Positions 44,321 through 57,439 of a stretch of DNA of 64,000 nt are shown here, piece after piece (the stretch's first letter is position 1; each line of letters opens with the position of its first letter). Made by a program: the position numbers and the translations under genes. Under the pieces are notes generated by a model. It had not been told where the DNA came from. It did no database searches and saw only the letters and a list, made by a program, of their open reading frames with translations. Origin of the DNA: Gnetum montanum (Eukaryota > Streptophyta > Gnetopsida > Gnetales > Gnetaceae); the NCBI GenBank assembly GCA_015680685.1, contig MNCI01011801.1, forward strand, positions 52,935 through 116,934, read 5' to 3'.

Positions 44321-46479
44321 CATTGACTTGTAACATAAGGTTCAGAACTTTTAAAATGCTAATTAATTAATAATTTTAATGTTTTGAAATGCTTTTTTTC
44401 TTATTTTTATTATTGAAGGGTTTATGTATTCATGTAATGATAGGTTGGATCCATGATAATAGTCCCAAGAATGATGTGATGTGATTTTACTAGTAATGGA
44501 TGGACTTGGTCTAGAATCCTAACAAGTATGATGGTCATTTAAACCACACCTAACATGTGGAACTTGTTATGACCATGGTAAAGTACCACACATTCCATTT
44601 TCTCTATCTTTGCTAAATGTATCTCACCTCATTGATATTATGCAATTACGATTTCTCTAGTTATGTGTAATATAGCATAGGTTTTCTAGCCGAGCTCAAT
44701 GTGTGTCTATTGGGATTTAACCATGATTGACATTTACCTTGTAATATACCCATGAACATCTCTAGAAGTGATTATACCCATGAGACAGAGGTTTCTTTAG
44801 GGAGGATCCACTTGCATAATTCTTTTCAACCACATCTATAGACTAACCTGATAGTATTTAACTCCCTTAGGAGTAAAATGAATAACTTTTCTTATTTTCA
44901 TGAAAATTTTAGGAACTATTTTTCATAAGTTTTTCTCTTCTTTTATGTAATTTTTAATGATTGTTAATTGATTCTTCACTTTCTTTACTAAATTTCACTA
45001 TTTTTGAGTATTAATAAGCTAATTTTCATGATTTTCAAATTTTAGGAATGTCAACGGTACCTACCTCTTAGCCTAGTGGATCCTAGGAGGCTTTAAAAAC
45101 TAGAAAAGATTAATTTCATTGATTATAAATTCTAAAAATTCAAAGTAAAACCATTATCCATGAGTAGAGGACGAGACATTACAACTATGATGTTGGTCAT
45201 AAAAATTGTTGATCAATTTCCTATTTTTGTAAGTTAAAACTTGTAAATGGAAAAGTGTGTTTTGATGGCTATGCTTGTATGTAGACTTGAGGTGATTTAG
45301 GATATTTGGAAGTGAATATAAAATGAAAAACATAGCATTTGGTTACCAGTAATCATTAAACTTCTAAGTAAAGCTAGCCACCAAGCATTTTACTAACTCT
45401 TCTTTATCAATGATCTTTTCTAATATACTTTTCTTTAAGTTTGTAGGACAAACTTAAACCTTAATAAGTCACAAAAATAAATAACATGGATTAAGATGAA
45501 ACAAAGATGATTTTACTTACCAAATGATATTTCATTTTCTTTATCTAACTATTCTTCGAGCCCCTTACAACTAGCTTCATTAGTCACTTATGGTTCCTTG
45601 GTAGGTAGAATGTTCACTAATCTTGAGGTAGAAATTTTTGAATCATCTTGCATTAATTTATTCAAGTTATCATCACCTATAGTATCGCCTAATACCAAAT
45701 TAGCTACTTTTTGTTCCTAGGAATGGAGGTAGGCCATTAGCGAGGTCGATTCATCCTACTTATCATGGATTCAAGTTTCATAGTCCTTACCTATCCTACC
45801 TTCCATGATTATTTCATTGAGCCTTCTCCATTAGTCTTGTGAAGTAGGGTCACTCTTGATGTTTTATACCCTTCAAACATACCTACTAAATGTAGTTATT
45901 ATGAAGACAAAATTAATTACTAGAAAATAATAAAACTAGTTATCTTCAATTAATGTAAAGACGATTACAAATCAATAGTTTCACAACCCACAAACACATC
46001 CAATCCACTCACAAATACTCAAAGACATTGTAGAGTAGGAGCCTCTAGAATACAAAATGATTATTCTTAATGCAAAATACAATCAAAGGAAATCTCTCCC
46101 ACAAACCCAAGACTAGGATGCAAATATACAAGCATATAAGAAACACCAAGGCCAAACACACACAATTGATGAAAGAGCTTCATTCACATTCATGCACTCT
46201 TCACATGTCTTTTAGCTCACAAATCTTCTCATCTCACATGTTAACAGATGAAATAAAATAATATTTATTGGAAAAGCATGATAAGAAATCTAACAATCTT
46301 TCCCTAAGCTCAACTTGAAGATTCTTAGATGTTGTTATTCTTTCCTCATCTTTCTCAACTATTTCTCAATTTGGAATTTCTAATTCAAAATTGTTTCTGC
46401 TATATAGGCCTTCTATGGATCTGCAAAGATGTCTTTCTATCAAAACCCACATGAAAGAGATACATCATTGGTTCCTAGG

Positions 46480-46620
46480 AGACATCTTTAGAGGATGGAA
46501 ATTGTCTCTCTCCTAGTAGAGACGTCTTACTAGAGATGTTTCTAGGATTTTAGAAATGTCTCAATAGAGACATCTTCAATTTTCTAGAGACATCTCCACA
46601 ATTGCCTAGATTCCTCCAAA
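46480..46620. repeat. Cluster of AGAGACATCT motifs in both orientations
   Basis: Six or more copies of AGAGACATCT / AGATGTCTC variants occur in about 140 bp, including TAGAGACGTCT and AATAGAGACATCTTC. Confidence 0.6.
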
Positions 46621-47114
46621 ATTTGTCAAATTCCTTCTATAAAGACCTAGCATTAGGCTAATGTCACATTTCCATTTCCAAATGATACTGTTGTATAACA
46701 AAGACAATGTCTCTTCATAACAAATATTGCATTTATTATAAAAAGACAAAAAGAAAAAGTTGTGATTAAGACCTAAAAGGATGCATTGTAATCATGGGAA
46801 TGTCTCTTGAAGTGATCTTTTAGGATTTGACCTAAGGTATTTATACCTAGGCATTTTAAAGGTCATATTAGCATAAAGTTTTGGAGTTGGTAAAGGTAAG
46901 TAACACATGTTGAATGACATAGGAGAGGAAGGTGAATGACCATCCCTTCTGGCCAGTTGTAGGCCTGACCATGGTTGTAATGCTTTTTTGCCTCTAAGGG
47001 ATAGATATTAAAGACAAAAAATCCCAATGAATACGCAAAGCATGATCCAGATACATTATTTTACATTAATAAAGCATTCTTTTCATTTTCCTTCTAGATT
47101 TTCTGGTTATTTTC

Positions 47115-47222
47115 TTTATGCATAATGTCGAATGTCACATATATTTGACATTTTCGATGTTATCTTCTTTACACATAATGTTGAATGTAACATATATTTG
47201 ACATTTTTCATGACATTTAGGA
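47115..47222. repeat. Tandem duplication, period 53 bp
   Basis: CATAATGTCGAATGTCACAT at 47121 recurs with three changes at 47174. Both are followed by ATATTTGACATTTT. Confidence 0.85.
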
Positions 47223-48239
47223 ATTGGATGTTACATTTTGTATTAGAGAAAATCATGATTCAAGGGCTAATTAGAACCAAGAGCTGACTATAATCTAATG
47301 ATGGACCATGGAGCCATGATCCATAGAGAGCCACAAACCACCATAAAATATTCCTAATATTTAAGATGATCTAGGTAAGCCAAGAGATACCCTTCCAATT
47401 ATTTTCATGGATAACTAAATCTAAACCACACATCTATAAGAGAATCATGAATATACATTTTGTTCAAGATGAACTCCACCAACCAAAAATTTTCCTTCAT
47501 AGTTACTTTCATGGATAGCAGAAATTAGAAGATTTGATTATGCCCTAACAAGGTACATCAACTACAAAGACATTGGTAGGATAAAGATATAATGATATAG
47601 ATAATTGTTACCCAATTGATTAAGGTTATTTTAAGTTTTTTGTCAAAAGGCTAGTAATCATGGCTTAAGTCTTAGAATATCATCCACCTTACCTGAGACC
47701 TTTGCAACAGTAAGTTTAACTGATCAACTGAGCCATAAGATTATCTCATCCCTACTTAAACACTAAGGATTATTACCAAGAGATTCATAGGAAAACCAAT
47801 ACCTAGTGGGTAATCTTGTGATATCTTACTTTGATGACCATCTCCTTAGTACCTCATTAGCGTATAGCCATGATGTGAGAGGATAGGGCTACATCACATT
47901 TATGAAATTATAATAGTATATGTGTTACATTATTTTCCAAGATTTGTATATCATTATAATTGAATTCAAGTCATTTGAAACTCTACATCTTTCTTATACA
48001 TTAGCCTAGCAATGTCAATTTGGCAAAATAAGCTATTTTAATCCTTTCAAATCCTAAAAATCCAACTTATCTTTTGAACCCTAAAATGATGCCCAATACG
48101 TACCACTTGTTGAGACGATTCTAACAACATATATTTCATGCCAATCAACTTCATGGTTTGGGAGATATTGTTGTTAAAATTTTCTCTTTATGGGTGCTTG
48201 AATAAAAAAATAATAGAAAGTTATAAAAAACTTAATAGA

Positions 48240-48335
48240 AAAATTAGCAATTAGAATTGAAGTTATGATCTTCAAGTTATTAAACTTGAGTCTTAAGCCT
48301 TATTTAACTAACCACCTAGCCAAGTCTCCAAGTTA
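48240..48335 (-). mobile_element. tRNA-like SINE relic (weak)
   Basis: The - strand has TTGGCTAGGTGG (A-box-like) and, about 45 bp on, a diverged B-box-like AACTTCAATTC. It is less convincing than the 27060-27176 copy. Confidence 0.3.
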
Positions 48336-50619
48336 AATATAGGTGAACATATAATTATATATAAATGTCTATATAGTTTAAAACTATTTTAATTTTGTCC
48401 TACCCTAGTAGGCTACCATTAGTTGTTGTGGCTAATCTAGCCATGGAATGACCACCACTAGTAGCTACTAGCATAGCCAGTTGCACTACCACATGATAGG
48501 ACCTTAGGCCCTATTGTGAGGCATTATAGTATGCCACTATAGTAGTAGCCAACCTAGCCACAATTGGTCAACTATGCTATCATGTGGTAGGTAGTAGCGA
48601 AGCTATCATAAGAGCTATGTTGTCCATGTAGCCTTGTGGCCCTTAATGCATTGCACTTTGCTTTCCTCCTGTTGTAGGCTCATCATCCATCATTACTGCA
48701 CTGTCGTTGCTTTACCACTCATTGTGCACCATAAGTTGTACCTACCTACTTTTTAGTTTACTTCGAATCAAAAGTAAGTATGGTTTCAATGTCATTCCAT
48801 GAAGATTTGAGCACCAAATGCTTTAAATACATCATCACAAGACACGTTCTTATCTTCTGGGGATCATTGGGAACCATCTGGGTTCATGATACAACTTATG
48901 GACTCAATTTTCTATGATCATTAAAAAACTTCAAAGTTAAAATTTTTCTAAGTGCTAGAATTGAAACTCTAAAACTAAAATTTTCTAAGTATTAGAGCTA
49001 GCATGCATAAAAATTTTGAGTTGTGTTAGCCCTAACACCACTCAAAATTTTTCCAAGTGTTGGATTTGATGTGACTTAAAGTTCTTCTAAGTGTGATTGA
49101 CATTGGATATCAAAGAGCCAATTGATATTAAATATCAAAAGTTAGAATCAATGTCAAAAGCAATATTGACACTATACCTTTGAATCACCTTAAGGAAAAT
49201 TTATGTTTCAAACAAGAAATCCTAGTAGTCAAATTTTATCATGTAATTTGATTAGATTCAAGCATAAACACAATTGCTTATTTTCCCTTCAAAATGTTAT
49301 CTTATAGCCTTATTTTGATAGAAATTTTGGACCCTTTTTAATATGTAAAATAAAATCCATGACCTACAAGCTATAATTTTTATTATGCTAGTATATGAGA
49401 GCTAAAAACGAAAAAATGCTATCAAATTTAACATCAAAATACAAAAATACTAGTGACTCATACACTACAATGTTGGGTCATGAAAATGGCCCAAATATGC
49501 TATGTAACAATCTAGAAAGCAGATGGCAATGTAACTGACATAAAAACAATAGATTAGAGGCCTATTTAAGCCAAATCGAATATCATTTTTTGGATCTTTT
49601 GGGTAATCTTTTTGGTAGAAAATTTTTGGTGGAAAGAGACTAGTTTTAGTAAAAAGAGGAGCAATTGTTACAGATTTTGTAGCCTTTTATAGTCATTTCT
49701 CAATGTAGATCACTAAGCGTAGAAAGGACTTGCAACAACATTTATTACAATGCAAATTGATTAGGAGACTAGTGCAGAGGACACCTTGCATACTACCATA
49801 GATTTCAATGATATTTTTGTATTCTTAAATCCTACTAATCTATATTTTTTTAACCTATTTGTTTATAACATTTCATAGCATTTAATATAAAGTTTGAAGT
49901 ACTTTGTTTTGGCCATATTATCTCTTATTTTCTCTCTTTCTATTATTGGTTTAGTGCTAAAAATCGTAGTTACATATTCTTGTTTAAAACACTTGGTAAC
50001 AAAATTTTAAAGTCCTTAGGTGCTAGACCACCTAAGGTATCCTAGATCCTTTTCCAGGTGCATGGATCTTGGGGTTAAAACTATTTATAAAGATTTTTTT
50101 GGTTTTCCAACCTAATTTTTTTCATTATTATAATTTTTTGGCACTAGAAGGAGGACCTTTGCCTAACTTTTTCATCTAGAATATTTTTGCTAAAAAATAC
50201 TCTACTTGTTTCTACCTTTCATAGCATGTTTAACAAAGTAAAACTTAGTTTGGATTTTTTGTAATCCAAGTGTGTGACATCATAGCTAGTTTCATTTTAA
50301 CACTTTTAAAAATTAAAATAAAAAAATTTCTCATTACTATTTTTTATAGTTACAATGCACAACATTGTTCCTATTCCTTGCATTTATAGTTCACAAATTT
50401 GTCTTTGCAATTGCAATGCATATTGCTTTATCCATTTCCTATATTTGTAGGTTGTAGTTTTTCTTTGGTTTCTTTACATACACTAAAGCCTATTTTCATT
50501 TTTCTCAGTGTTGTTAAATATGCTAGAAAAAATTTAAAAAATCTTTGTTATAGCTACAATGTATGATATTTTTCCCTATTTCTATACTTATGTTTTAGCC
50601 CAGTTTGGCTTATATGCTA

Positions 50620-50760
50620 CATCTGCTATAGCTCTCATAAGCTATAGCTCTAATATGCTATAGCTCTCATACACTATAGACTTCATATGCCATATGTTAT
50701 AGCTCTCATACACTATAGATCTGATACATTGTAAACTCTCATATACTTCAAGCGTATAAG
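50620..50760. repeat. Degenerate tandem repeat of TATAGCTCTCATA
   Basis: About six head-to-tail copies of a 17-20-bp unit (GCTATAGCTCTCATA, ACTATAGACTTCATA and similar) with drifting sequence. Confidence 0.7.
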
Positions 50761-50889
50761 TCGCAAGCTTATATGCTACAAGCTACCACTTGTTTAAAGC
50801 TTTAAAACCTTTATGTTATTTACCCAATTAATTGGTCCCATCCAATTTATTCCTTTTGCATCAATCTTTCTACACTACAACATCGTTGC

Positions 50890-53400
50890 CATGGCCATGA
50901 ACTAGGAATTCACTCACATTTATGACCCTAAGGACCCAACTGTAATGGAACGAAGGCAATCCCTTAGGCTTATGGGATGCAACTCCACAGATGCTAACAT
51001 TATTGAAGAATATTATAGTTTTATTTATGCAAAAATATAAGCTAGTCTACCTATCCCATGAAAGGAGTTAGAATCTAAGTGTGAGTTCAATTTGTTCATA
51101 AGAATGAGAAGGAGTATGTTCCTTTTCCATATGGCAAAATTGAACTTTCAAAAATTTACGTTAACTTGTTAGCTTAATTAGTAGATGCGGATGAGTGAGG
51201 AGGCTAGTTTAGAATAAGACCAAGAGGGTCAAGATGGGTTTAGAGGTTACTATGATAATTATATTAATGTGGAGGAGCTTGTATAATAATCCATCCCTAA
51301 ATTTTTCTTAAATAACCCCTTCTACTCCACACCAATAATAAGTTAGATAATCTCTACCACCTCCTTAGATCAAACATCATAACCAACTTTCTAGGTCTTC
51401 TTCCTCTTCATGACCATGTCATTTGCAACGTAGCCTTGTTCCACATGGCCACTACCAACTACCTCTTCCACACCACCTCATTTTATCATTTTAGTAGGCC
51501 CTTCTTCAAGACCTCAAGTCCTATGAACTTCTTGCCAATCTTTTATCCTCTTTATTTCATAAATCCTGGCTCAAATGTTATTTTCCCTGTTCAATTCCCC
51601 TATAGCAATGACCACAAGACCTTTCCAACCCATGCCATGATCCATCGCATGATCTTAACGTTCAACCATTGGTGTAGATAGCCATTTAACCAACCCAGCT
51701 TGTAGAAGCATCCTAGAGCCTAGATCAAGATTTTCAATTGATCCAAAGCCTTACCAATAAACTAAAAAATATTGAGGCCAACACCATTTAGATGGTAAAG
51801 ATCATGAACTTTTATGAGGATGATCCATTCAATCCCACTGTCCTTCAAATAACTCTTCTTGTAGGCATCTTAATCCCTCACTTCACCAAATACAATGGTG
51901 AAGGTGACCCCAACGCTCATCTAATTACCTTTTATTTCAAGTGCCTACTATTATAGGCTAGACCACATACTGTGTTGCATGTCTTCCTCATGTCCTTGAT
52001 AAAAAAAAGCCTTAGATTGGTACCAAGCACTACCTAGAGGGTCTATCTCTTCTTTGAATGACTTGATAAACTAGTTAACCTTTTTAAGTATAACTTGAAG
52101 CTTGAAATGATGCTAGACTAAGTCATAAAAGTGAGATCAGAGCTCCTTGAACTTGTCCAAAAGTTTATATAAAGATGGAATGCTACACTTAACAACATAC
52201 GTGAACCCATCTTTGAAATGCATCTTCTGGCCATTTTCAAGGGGGCAGGTAATGATTTTATCAAGTCTAAGCTACATTATTTAGATCACCGATCCCTTAG
52301 TTAAGCCTTCTCCCATGTCAAAAACATAGAGAATGTAGCATAAGCCAACAACGATCCTACCTACATAACTTACAAAAGCTAACATATGAAACAAGATAGG
52401 GAAAAGGACAAATAAGTGCATGTAGCCATGGTTAGAGTGGCCAAAAAACCTAAAACAATGGCAATGCCAAGAACAACATAACCTAAGGTCCATTGTAACT
52501 ATTCAAACATCAACCTCTAGTGCTTCTATGTCTAATTATCCAAAGTCCAACTTTAAACAAAAGGATAGGTTCAATTATACTAAATTATCCATGAAACCAT
52601 TAGAGCTTCTTAATTAGTTACTCAAGAGTAGTTATATCCAATACAAGCAACTTTCTAAGAACACTTGTAAGAGGCATGATCACCTATGTAAGATCGCTAA
52701 GGATCCCACCATAGTCATAAAGGATAATTCTCCCATGCCCAAATACTTCAAGTAAGATAGGTTTTACCACTATCATCAACTTCCTTGCCATGATATTTAT
52801 TTCTGTTTGGCCTTAAAAGATGATCTATAGAAGATGATAGATAGTGGGGAACTAGTTCTAGATGCATCCAACCCTACTAGGCCTCAAAATCAATCCATGC
52901 AAGTGTACAAGGACACTTTCAACATTGGTAATGATCAATTTTCTATAGCCACATTCAATATTCAAGACAAGCCTAAACCTACTAGGGATCCATTTATGGT
53001 TGGGTTCCTCCTTGTGATGAAAGGGCTTCAACTTCTATGAGTTTAAGAATCCCATTTGTTATAAGGATACCACAACCTATGCATTCCAAAACATCTTTTT
53101 CATTAGATTTTCCCTTCCCACCATCGATGAAACTACAATCCAAGTTAACCTCTTCTCAACCAAATAATAAGTAATCACCTTTGAAACAACGTAAGAAGCT
53201 AGCTTCTAAGCCTAAGGATAAAGATGCTAATCAACCAAAAGTTTGGAAGGAAGTATGCCCACTGAAGCCTACTTCAATTTCAGCTATACCCATGAATGCT
53301 AATGCTCAAACTACATCTAGTTAACCTAAGTAGGACAAAGAAACATAAGAGAAGGGAGAAGGATAAAAACAACCAACATTAAAACATGAGGTCAAATCCT
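50890..53400 (+). pseudogene. Tat/Ogre-like gypsy gag relic
   Basis: Broken + strand frames give Lys-Tyr-Asn-Gly-Glu-Gly-Asp-Pro-Asn-Ala-His-Leu (about 51890-51925), the usual gag opening motif of this lineage. Further on come Glu-Leu-Leu-Glu-Leu-Val-Gln-Lys-Phe, and a Tyr-His-x-His-x5-His-Asp-x3-Cys stretch (about 52765-52810) like the Tat gag knuckle, followed by a Leu-Lys-Asp-Asp-Leu helix. Stops are frequent (CAG to TAG and TGG to TAG types). No LTR or primer site was found upstream. Confidence 0.6.
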
Positions 53401-53676
53401 ACGTAGAATGGAGAGGTCAAAGCCAAAAAAATTGATAAGTCATCCAACAATGATAAATACTTCCTTACTACTATGGAGTAAGCCAAGCTCTCATTAAAAT
53501 AAAATAATACTTATTTGAGCTTGTATGACTTAGTTATGATCTTTCCTACCCATAGGGAAGCCCTAGTTAAGATGTTAACTTCCATTTCCATAAGTGAGGA
53601 CATCCTAGTCAAGAAAGAGTCTATTCATGTAGTGATAGTACCATCCTCACCTAGGGAAGAAACATAGTAAGCCACC

Positions 53677-54200
53677 TTGATGTTTCATGATAGTGAGATG
53701 AAAACCAATCCACAAAGTGATGAAGTGTTAAGAGCTTCCCTTGTCATAATGATCAAAGTTGGCCAATACAGGGTACATCGTGTACATATTGATGATGGAG
53801 CAGCTACAAATGTGATCCCCCTATCCATCATAGAATGCTTAGGCTTGGTTGAAAACGTCTAGGGTACCTCCACTTCTACACGTAAGTCATTTAATAGGTC
53901 ACATGTAGTAGTGAAATGGTCCATCTCATTAGATTTCATAGCCATGGAATAATTCCACACATCTACTGATTTCCTAGTGGTTGAAGAAATACTAGGTTTC
54001 AGCCCAATCCTAGGAAGACCATGGTTAGCCAAGTTGTAGGCAATTTTTTCCCTGATCCACCAGGAGATTCATCTACCTTATGAGGGAGGTGAAATCATTA
54101 TCCATGGAGATAGTGCAATCCCCTTGCCAGTGAACAATGTTGATATAGAACAAGGATTTGAGGTGAAGTTTCAAGAAGAAACCCTAATGGCTTGAAATGA
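53677..54200 (+). pseudogene. Aspartic protease relic of the Tat/Ogre-like element
   Basis: Following the gag relic, the frame reads His-Ile-Asp-Asp-Gly-Ala-Ala-Thr-Asn-Val-Ile-Pro-Leu. The active-site motif is Asp-Asp-Gly-Ala, where the family usually has Asp-(Asn/Gly)-Gly-(Ala/Ser). After a stop come Phe-Ser-Pro-Ile-Leu-Gly-Arg-Pro-Trp-Leu (about 54000-54030) and His-Gln-Glu-Ile, the typical second half. RT and the rest of pol are not found downstream. Confidence 0.65.
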
Positions 54201-55049
54201 AGCCAAAAATCATAATAGAACCAACCAAGACAAAGCCAATAACACTAGGACCATAAAAAAACCTTGATAAGAGTTCCCATTTAGCACTATGAATGAAGGA
54301 AATAGGGACTATAAAATCATGCAACAGAAATCTTATAAGTTTTCTAATTTGTCCAAGATTAGAAAACAGTTATGTGATTAATGTATTATCTATTTTTCTT
54401 TTCCTTGTACATTTAGATTAATAACATTGTTTACATTTTTTCTTCATATGCTTATATTTTTCTTTACAAATTTTTCCTTTATTATATCATATTTGCCAAT
54501 TTTCTATGTAGCCTTATTTTACATTTTTTTACATCAATTCATAGTGTGTATTTATTTTTATATTTAGATAAAAATATAAAATAACATAAAAATATAAAAT
54601 AGAAAATATATAAAAATAGAAAATATAAAAATCATAAATTAAAAATTTAATAGCCAAGAGACTCATATAACCTAAAATAAATGGTAGCCATAGTCACAGA
54701 TAATGAAAACCAAAAAAATATATGATAGCCATAGTTGTAGTGTGTAATAGGTAACAAAAAAATAAAAATAATACATAATCTCTATGTACTGTATCCAAAT
54801 AAAAAAACAACAAAAATATAGCCAAAAAAGAAAATATGACAAGTCCATCAATGGCCAAACTAAGCCATAGGGGGAGGAGAAGAGTCATTAGTAAGATCAT
54901 TGCCAACATCGTTGAGGGCTGTAAGTAGTAAAACATCAAAATATTAGTAACCATACTAACCAAAAACATAACCATAAAACAATGAAAAACACATAAAACA
55001 AAATTGTTTCACAAGCCTCTAAAGGTTCAGGAGGAAATCTTTGGAGGCT
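54201..55049. other. Low-complexity AT-rich spacer
   Basis: The span 54400-54800 is dominated by AAATATAAAA repeats. Frames there are compositional noise. Confidence 0.5.
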
Positions 55050-57400
55050 AGCCTTCAATCTATGAAGAATTTATTCTTCACTCATGTTGGCCCAATTGAT
55101 ATCCTCTAGAGCCTCCCTATCAAGATTTTTCCCTTCTCCAAATCTTTTCACTCAAGAGGAGCACGAGAAGAGGTAGCCATTGAATTTTTCCTAGATGTGG
55201 TAGTAATTCAAGAAGTAGGGGAATCAATAGTCACTAATGACTCCTCTAACTTGCTAAAGATGTCTTTTGCACCTATGCCCTGCACAAATAACTTATATTT
55301 CTAGTGTTTCATAGCTGCATCATTACATGATTTCATATAATTTTTCTTTTCCACTTTATACAACTTCTTGTGTGCCTTCTACTTCTTTCTCTACTCTAAT
55401 ACCCAAGTGTAGTAATCACACCCTTCCTTGGTTCTACAAACTATCATCTCTAGCTACATGTCATTCTCCACATTGCTCTTGGCTAGATAAATCTTCTCTT
55501 ATATGGCATTTTAATAACAAGACCACTCAATCTCCTTTGTGTGTAAGGAATCCTTGTTGGTCACACATGCCTCTATAAACTCCTTACTATCTTCAAGGCT
55601 TCTAACTTTGTGTATCAACTTCTTGTTTTTCTTTTCCAATGTTACAAACTATTTCCACAAGATTTTGTTTAGAAATTGCATAGGATGCAGTACATTTTGC
55701 ATAGGACTTCCAAAATGTATTTGCATAGGATGCAGTAAATTTTATAGCCTCCTTGTACAATCTTCATAGAGCTTTCTCTACATTGGATGACAACTCAAGA
55801 AACTCATCGAACTCAAAGCTTCACGAAGGATTCCATTTCACCTTGAAAACTATCATTGAAAAACATTTAAAGCATAAAAATATTAAAGCACTTAAAAACA
55901 TTAAAAACATAAAAATATTAAAAACAATTTAAAACCATAGAAAACATAAAACCATAAATCCATAAAAACCTAAGAACATAAAAATATATAAACGAAAAAT
56001 CCAAAACAAACATAATTTAATTTTTCCTTACCAACATCTGGAGCTAGATGTTGAAGCTTGTTGATCATGTCATTTATCATTTCCTTTATAAATTCCATAT
56101 TATCTACTATCTCCGTCCAAGGTTTAGTGTAGAATGTGAATATGGATGTTTCTAGAGGAGGCTCATGCCCTACAATGATCATGAAAATTAATATAATTTA
56201 TAAAAATATATATAAATTTTGAAAAAAGTATAAATAAATAAAATATATAATTCTAAAATTTCATGGGAAGATCAAGAGATATATCCATCAAAGGGTTGTA
56301 TTTTGAAGGTAACTCACTTAAGATGGAATCTAAGACATCTTGTGCTTCCTTAGATGCCCTTTCCTCTTCTTCTTGGCATCATTGCTCCTACTATACAGTA
56401 GCCTTAGTAGCCAATTCCTACTTTTTTCCTACAATAAGAACAAAGCCATAAAAAATAAAATAAATTAGTAAACATTTTTATACACGAAGAATAACCAAAA
56501 ACAGTGTTAAAATCAGAAATAAAATTTTAATTAAGAATCAAATTAAAAATATATACATACCATCAACAACTTGAGTAGCCTTGAAGAACTTGATCACTAG
56601 TTTCTTGGGTGTTGTCTGGCTAGGAACTAGAAATTTTTATTCAACCCATGGCCTTTTGATCTTTTCTTTGGTAGCACCATCTGCTTCCTTACATGACATT
56701 TTTGTTCTTTTTTCCTTGTCACACATAGCATGTGCCTTCATTTCCATGTTATTAGGGGAATAAGCACATAAACCACTAATATTCTTAGTGGTAACAAACA
56801 ATGATTCATCCACATTCTCCACAGGTGGATCTTAGGCATGCAAAACATGAGCAATGTACTTAGCCCAAGGTTTGGAAAGTTGGGAAATGTCATGTTCCAC
56901 TCACTTTCCATCTTTCTTGACCACCAAAAATTCTGTAAACTTTCTGAGATGTGCATTAGAAAATGTGAAGTGTAGATGAAACACTGATTCAAGTTTGTTT
57001 CAGAGTTCTTATATTTTTCCCCTTAAACCATTGACCAAAAATGTACTCCAATCAAATCTAGTACCATCATTCAACACCTTTTTCATACATTAGGCTTGTT
57101 GAACCTATGATTTTCTTCTATGACAAAAGCATGGAAAAAAAATCTAGAGTAGCCTCCCTAACATCACATCTATCAAAAGATCATATTACCGTAGGAGGTG
57201 AATTGATTGAAGCCTCCATATCCTCTCTAGAACCAACATCTTTCTCTACTCTAACGGCCACCCTAACATCACTAGTAGAGATATTGAAATGATTGTTCAA
57301 CATTAGCTCATCAATGCTCAAAAAAATAGGAGAACCATGAACATGAGTAAAGAATTTGGTGAGTAAAGAAATGTGATAATCTCTCAATATAATTTAGATT
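55050..57400 (-). pseudogene. Decayed intron-containing gene of unknown identity
   Basis: On the - strand, coding-like blocks alternate with T-rich spacers bounded by GT and AG: 56560-56429, 56317-56170 and 56031-55850. Each ends in TTGTAG or GATAG and has a good or fair donor (GTATGT, GTGAGT, GTAAGG). The exon 56169-56032 is 138 bp, stays open, and encodes a helical segment (Met-Glu-Phe-Ile-Lys-Glu-Met). The next block holds a repeated Ala-Ser-Tyr-Ala motif with Trp-Lys-Ser-Tyr-Ala, suggesting a coiled-coil protein. The first block (57387-57181) has a 68-codon frame. In-frame stops in several blocks indicate a pseudogene. I do not recognise the family. Introns argue against a retro-copy. Confidence 0.4.
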
Positions 57401-57439
57401 CTTGATGTAAAAAAATTGCAACTTTTTCTTCAATAGAAT

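Larger units (their letters stand above)
43500..50870. other. 7.4 kb without a recognisable gene
   Basis: AT-rich, only short frames. A broken - strand frame at 45540-45860 looks coding-like (Lys/Glu-rich) but I cannot name it. Minor repeats are listed separately. Confidence 0.5.
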
